Of a DNA stretch of 64,000 nt, positions 60,391-64,000 are shown one piece after another (position 1 is the stretch's first letter; each line of letters starts with the position of its first letter). The notes beneath the pieces were generated by a model. The model worked only from the letters and a program-made list of their open reading frames with translations. It searched no databases and was not told the DNA's origin. The position numbers and the translations under genes were made by a program. Source of the DNA: an uncultured Sphingomonas sp. (GTDB lineage: Bacteria > Pseudomonadota > Alphaproteobacteria > Sphingomonadales > Sphingomonadaceae); assembly GCF_913776855.1 (NCBI RefSeq), contig NZ_CAJYQD010000006.1:45758-109757 (forward strand), read 5' to 3'.

Positions 60391-62979
60391 ATGGCTATCC
60401 GAACCACCTGCGCCTATTGCGGGGTCGGCTGCGGCATTCGCGCGACCGTCACCGGCGAACGCAGCGTCCGGATCGAGGGCGATCCCGACCATCCCGCCAA
60501 TCGTGGACGGCTGTGTTCGAAGGGCACCCATCTGGGCGAGACGGTCGGGCTGGAAGGGCGCCTGCTTGTGCCCATGATCGGCAAGCGCCGCGCCAGCTGG
60601 GACAAGGCGCTCGATCTGGTCGCGCGGCGCTTTCGCGATACGATCGAACGCTACGGTCCGGGCAGCGTCGCCTTCTACGTCTCCGGCCAGTTGCTGACCG
60701 AGGATTACTACGTCGCCAACAAGCTGATGAAGGGCTTTATCGGTTCGGCGAACATCGACACCAACTCGCGACTTTGCATGTCCAGCGCGGTGGCCGGGCA
60801 TATGCGTGCGTTCGGGGAGGATGTGGTCCCGGCGTCGTATGACGACCTCGACGCCGCCGACCTGATCGTGCTGGTCGGGTCGAACACCGCCTGGTGCCAT
60901 CCGATCGTCTATCAGCGAATCCGCGCGCGCTGCGATGCCGGGGCAAAGCTGGTCGTGATCGATCCGCGCCGCACCGAAACCGCCGAACAGGCCGACCTGC
61001 ACCTCGCCATCCGGCCGGGCAGCGACGTCGCGCTGATGAACGGGCTGCTCGCATGGTGTCGGGAGACGGGGGCGATCGATGCGGCGTTCCTGCGCGATCA
61101 TGTGACGATGCCCGACGATTTCTGGGCGCGTACGGGTGAGGGTAGCGACCTGTGGTCGGTCGCGCGCACCTGCGACCTGGCCGCCGCCGACCTGCGCCGC
61201 TTCTACGAATGGTTCGCCGCGACCCCGCGCACCGTGACGATGTTCAGCCAGGGTGTAAACCAGTCCCTGACCGGCACCGATCAGGTCAATACGATCCTCA
61301 ACGTCCACCTTGCCACCGGCCGGATCGGCAAGCCGGGTGCGCAGCCCTTCTCGATCACCGGACAGCCCAATGCTATGGGCGGTCGCGAAGTCGGCGGTCT
61401 CGCCTCCACGCTGGCCGCGCATATGGACTTTGCCGAGCGGAACCGCGCCATCGTCCAGCGTTTCTGGGCTTCCCCGACGATGGCGGCCAAGCCGGGGCTG
61501 AAGGCGGTCGATCTCTTTCGCGAGCTGGGGCACGGCCGGATCAAGGCGCTGTGGGTGATGGCGACCAACCCCGCCGTGTCGATGCCCGATGCCGGCCGCG
61601 TACGCGAGGCGCTGGCGGGCTGCCCCTTCGTCGTGGTCAGCGACGTGATCGCCGACACGGATACGAGCGTTCACGCCCATGTCCGCCTGCCCGCCGCCGC
61701 ATGGGGGGAAAAGGACGGGACGGTCACCAACAGCGACCGCACCGTCAGCCGCCAGCGCGCGCTGTTTCCCCTGCCCGGCGAGGCGAAGCCCGACTGGTGG
61801 ATCATCAAGGAAGTCGCCCGGCGCATGGGGTGGAAGACCGCCTTCGCCTATGATCGTCCCGCCGAGATCTGGCGCGAGCATGTCCGGCTGTCGGCCTATC
61901 GCAACGATGGCGCGCGGCTGTTCTCGCTGGCCGGGCATGGTGCCGGGGGCAATGCCGATTACGATGCAATGGCACCGTTCCGATGGGGTGGGACCCCCTT
62001 TTCCGATGGACGTTTCCCGACCCCCGATGGTCGTGCGCGGATGGTCCCGGTGGTGCAGAGGCCGCTGGCCGCGCCGCTGAACGATTGGCCGCTGACGCTC
62101 AATACCGGGCGCTATCGCGACCATTGGCATACGATGACCCGTACCGGCCTGGCTCCAAGGCTTGCCCGGCACCGGGAGGAACCGCTGGTCGAGGTGCATC
62201 CCGACGACGCCAAGCGGCTGGCGATCGGCGATGGCGGTCTGGCGCGGGTGACGACGCCGCAGGGTGACAGCCTCTATCGGGTGCGGGTGACCGACAGCCA
62301 GCGGCCGGGTGAGTTGTTCGCCCCGATCCACTGGACCGATCGCACATCGAGTGGCGGGCGGACCGGGCTGCTGCCGCGCCCGCTGACCGATCCAATCTCC
62401 GGGCAGCCGGGGTTCAAGTCGACGCCCGCTGCCATCGCCGCCGTCGAGACGCGCTGGCGCGGGTTCCTGATCGTTGCCAAGAAGCTGGATTGCCGTCCCG
62501 AATGCTTGTGGGCGACCCGTGTCGCGGTTCCGGCGGGGACCCTGTGGGAGCTGGCCGGCAATGGCGACGCCGCGCGGCTGGATGCATGTTTGCCTGCTGG
62601 CGAGCGGATCGAGGCGATCGACCGGGCGCGCGGCACCCGGCGGATTGCGGTGCTGGCCGATCGGCGACTGGTGGCGGCGCTGCTCCTGACCGAAAATGGC
62701 GAACTGCCTACGCGCGACTGGCTGATCGCGCAGTTGGGCGAGGCGCAGGCAGCGCCGACCGTGCTGGCCGGGCGGGCACCCGGCGCAGCGGTCGATCGCG
62801 GACCGATCATCTGCAGTTGTTTCGACATCGGGATGCGCACCATCGTCGCGGCGATCCGCGACCAGCGGCTGGCCGATGTCGCCGCGATCGGCGCCGCGAT
62901 CGGCGCCGGCACCAATTGCGGGTCGTGCCGCCCTGCGCTCGCCCGCCTGCTTGCCGAGGAGAAGACCCATGCCGCATGA
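60391..62979 (+). CDS. nasA: Assimilatory nitrate reductase catalytic subunit with C-terminal BFD-like [2Fe-2S] domain
   Basis: TTCAYCGVGCGIRATV...GRLCSKGTHLGE...; C-term IICSCFDIGMRTIVAAIRDQ...GTNCGSCRPALARLL. Confidence 0.96.
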   Translation: MAIRTTCAYCGVGCGIRATVTGERSVRIEGDPDHPANRGRLCSKGTHLGETVGLEGRLLVPMIGKRRASWDKALDLVARRFRDTIERYGPGSVAFYVSGQLLTEDYYVANKLMKGFIGSANIDTNSRLCMSSAVAGHMRAFGEDVVPASYDDLDAADLIVLVGSNTAWCHPIVYQRIRARCDAGAKLVVIDPRRTETAEQADLHLAIRPGSDVALMNGLLAWCRETGAIDAAFLRDHVTMPDDFWARTGEGSDLWSVARTCDLAAADLRRFYEWFAATPRTVTMFSQGVNQSLTGTDQVNTILNVHLATGRIGKPGAQPFSITGQPNAMGGREVGGLASTLAAHMDFAERNRAIVQRFWASPTMAAKPGLKAVDLFRELGHGRIKALWVMATNPAVSMPDAGRVREALAGCPFVVVSDVIADTDTSVHAHVRLPAAAWGEKDGTVTNSDRTVSRQRALFPLPGEAKPDWWIIKEVARRMGWKTAFAYDRPAEIWREHVRLSAYRNDGARLFSLAGHGAGGNADYDAMAPFRWGGTPFSDGRFPTPDGRARMVPVVQRPLAAPLNDWPLTLNTGRYRDHWHTMTRTGLAPRLARHREEPLVEVHPDDAKRLAIGDGGLARVTTPQGDSLYRVRVTDSQRPGELFAPIHWTDRTSSGGRTGLLPRPLTDPISGQPGFKSTPAAIAAVETRWRGFLIVAKKLDCRPECLWATRVAVPAGTLWELAGNGDAARLDACLPAGERIEAIDRARGTRRIAVLADRRLVAALLLTENGELPTRDWLIAQLGEAQAAPTVLAGRAPGAAVDRGPIICSCFDIGMRTIVAAIRDQRLADVAAIGAAIGAGTNCGSCRPALARLLAEEKTHAA

Positions 62980-63958
62980 CGACTTTCCCGCCGGATCGGT
63001 CTGGCTGGTCGGGGCGGGGCCGGGTGATCCGGACCTGCTGACGCGCAAGGCCGCGCGGTTGATCGCGGCGGCGGAGATCGTGTTCTACGACGCGCTGATC
63101 GGGCCGGGGGTGCTGGACCTGATCGCGACAGGCGTGGAGCGGGTGAGCGTCGGCAAGCGATCCGGCCGCCATTCGAAGGATCAGGCTACGATCGACACGC
63201 TCATCGTCACCGCCGCGCTTGCCGGCAAACGGGTGGTACGCCTGAAGGGGGGCGACCCCGCGATCTTTGGCCGGACGGCCGAAGAGGTCACCGCCTGCAG
63301 CGCAGCCGGTGTTCCCGTGCGCATCTGCCCCGGCATTACCGCCGCCAGCGCCGCCGTCGCTTCGGCCGGGAGCAGCCTCACGCTGCGCGGTGTTGCCCGA
63401 CGGCTGACCTTCGTCACCGCCCATGGGCAGGCCGGGCAGCCGATCGACCTCGATTGGAATACGCTGGCAGCGCCGGCTGCGACCTTGGCGATCTATATGG
63501 GCCGGGCGGCGGCGGCCTGCGTTGCGCAGCAACTGATTGCGGCCGGGCGCGCGGCGGATACGCCGGTGCTGGTCGTGGTCAACGCATCGCTGCCCGACGA
63601 ACGGGTCATTCGCGGGCGCCTGTCGGCGCTGGCTTTTCTGGTCGAAGCGATCAGCGCCACCGACCCCGCGGTGCTGATCGTGGGAGAGGCGGTGGCGACG
63701 GATTCCATCATTTTCCCCCGCGCGGCCGGGGTGATTCCATCATTTTCCCCCGCGCGGCCGGGGTTGAGGGGAGCGCGCGGAGTGGTTCGAGATGGGAGCG
63801 ATTCCGGCAATCGATCAGGCCGAACCGCGAATATGGAACTTTTTTGCGAAAGTTTGTTGACAGTAAAGTTTCGCCCCCGTAGAGGGCTGTTCACCGGACG
63901 GGGCGAGTTACTCGCTTCTGCTGAGACACTGAAAAGGCGAAGCAGGCGCCCTTCCTAA
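62969..63958 (+). CDS. cobA: Uroporphyrinogen-III C-methyltransferase (C-terminal tail altered by tandem repeat frameshift)
   Basis: SVWLVGAGPGDPDLLTRKAARLIAAAEIVFYDALIG...VRLKGGDPAIFGRTAEE...CPGITAASAAVA; core ends near AVLIVGEAVATDS. Confidence 0.9.
   Translation: MPHDDFPAGSVWLVGAGPGDPDLLTRKAARLIAAAEIVFYDALIGPGVLDLIATGVERVSVGKRSGRHSKDQATIDTLIVTAALAGKRVVRLKGGDPAIFGRTAEEVTACSAAGVPVRICPGITAASAAVASAGSSLTLRGVARRLTFVTAHGQAGQPIDLDWNTLAAPAATLAIYMGRAAAACVAQQLIAAGRAADTPVLVVVNASLPDERVIRGRLSALAFLVEAISATDPAVLIVGEAVATDSIIFPRAAGVIPSFSPARPGLRGARGVVRDGSDSGNRSGRTANMELFCESLLTVKFRPRRGLFTGRGELLASAETLKRRSRRPS
63701..63764. repeat. 32-bp perfect tandem duplication inside cobA 3' end
   Basis: GATTCCATCATTTTCCCCCGCGCGGCCGGGGT at 63701-63732 and again at 63733-63764. 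Confidence 0.97.
63829..63885 (+). promoter_or_regulatory. Putative strong (rrn-type) promoter
   Basis: A/T-rich upstream stretch AATATGGAACTTTTTTGCGAAAG, TTGACA (63857-63862), N17, weak -10 TAGAGG (63880-63885); window ends in boxA-like TGTTCTTT. Confidence 0.45.
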
Positions 63959-64000
63959 AGAGGGGTAGCGGAGCGACGCCGGTTTCTTTGTCTGTTCTTT

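Noticed and set aside
60325-63048. 907-aa minus-strand ORF
   Set aside because: Antisense to nasA and cobA start.

Overview
Contiguous chromosomal segment from a high-GC alphaproteobacterium. Gene content and order (trpGDC-moaCmoeA, rpsB-tsf-pyrH-frr-uppS-cdsA-dxr-rseP-bamA-ompH-fabZ, many TonB receptors) look like Sphingomonas or a close sphingomonad. I see no prophage, transposase, CRISPR array or obvious genomic island. The window holds: (i) trp/mob/aro genes, xerD, accA, folE, icd, psd-pssA and the rpsB-to-fabZ housekeeping cluster; (ii) one tRNA-Arg(CCT); (iii) two TonB-dependent receptors, a GH3 glycosidase and a two-component system; (iv) a minus-strand torF-sORF-kdpFABCDE potassium locus; (v) a nitrate assimilation locus nasT-nasS / MFS transporter-nirB-nirD-nasA-cobA. 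The strongest non-coding signals are a two-hairpin ANTAR-type antitermination leader followed by an intrinsic terminator between nasS and the nitrate transporter; two competing hairpins that would sequester or release the nasA Shine-Dalgarno; a 32-bp perfect tandem duplication that frameshifts the 3' end of cobA; and an rrn-like promoter/leader at the right edge. Several intergenic inverted repeats (REP-like) and candidate operators are also listed. Nothing was computed with tools; pairings were read by eye.
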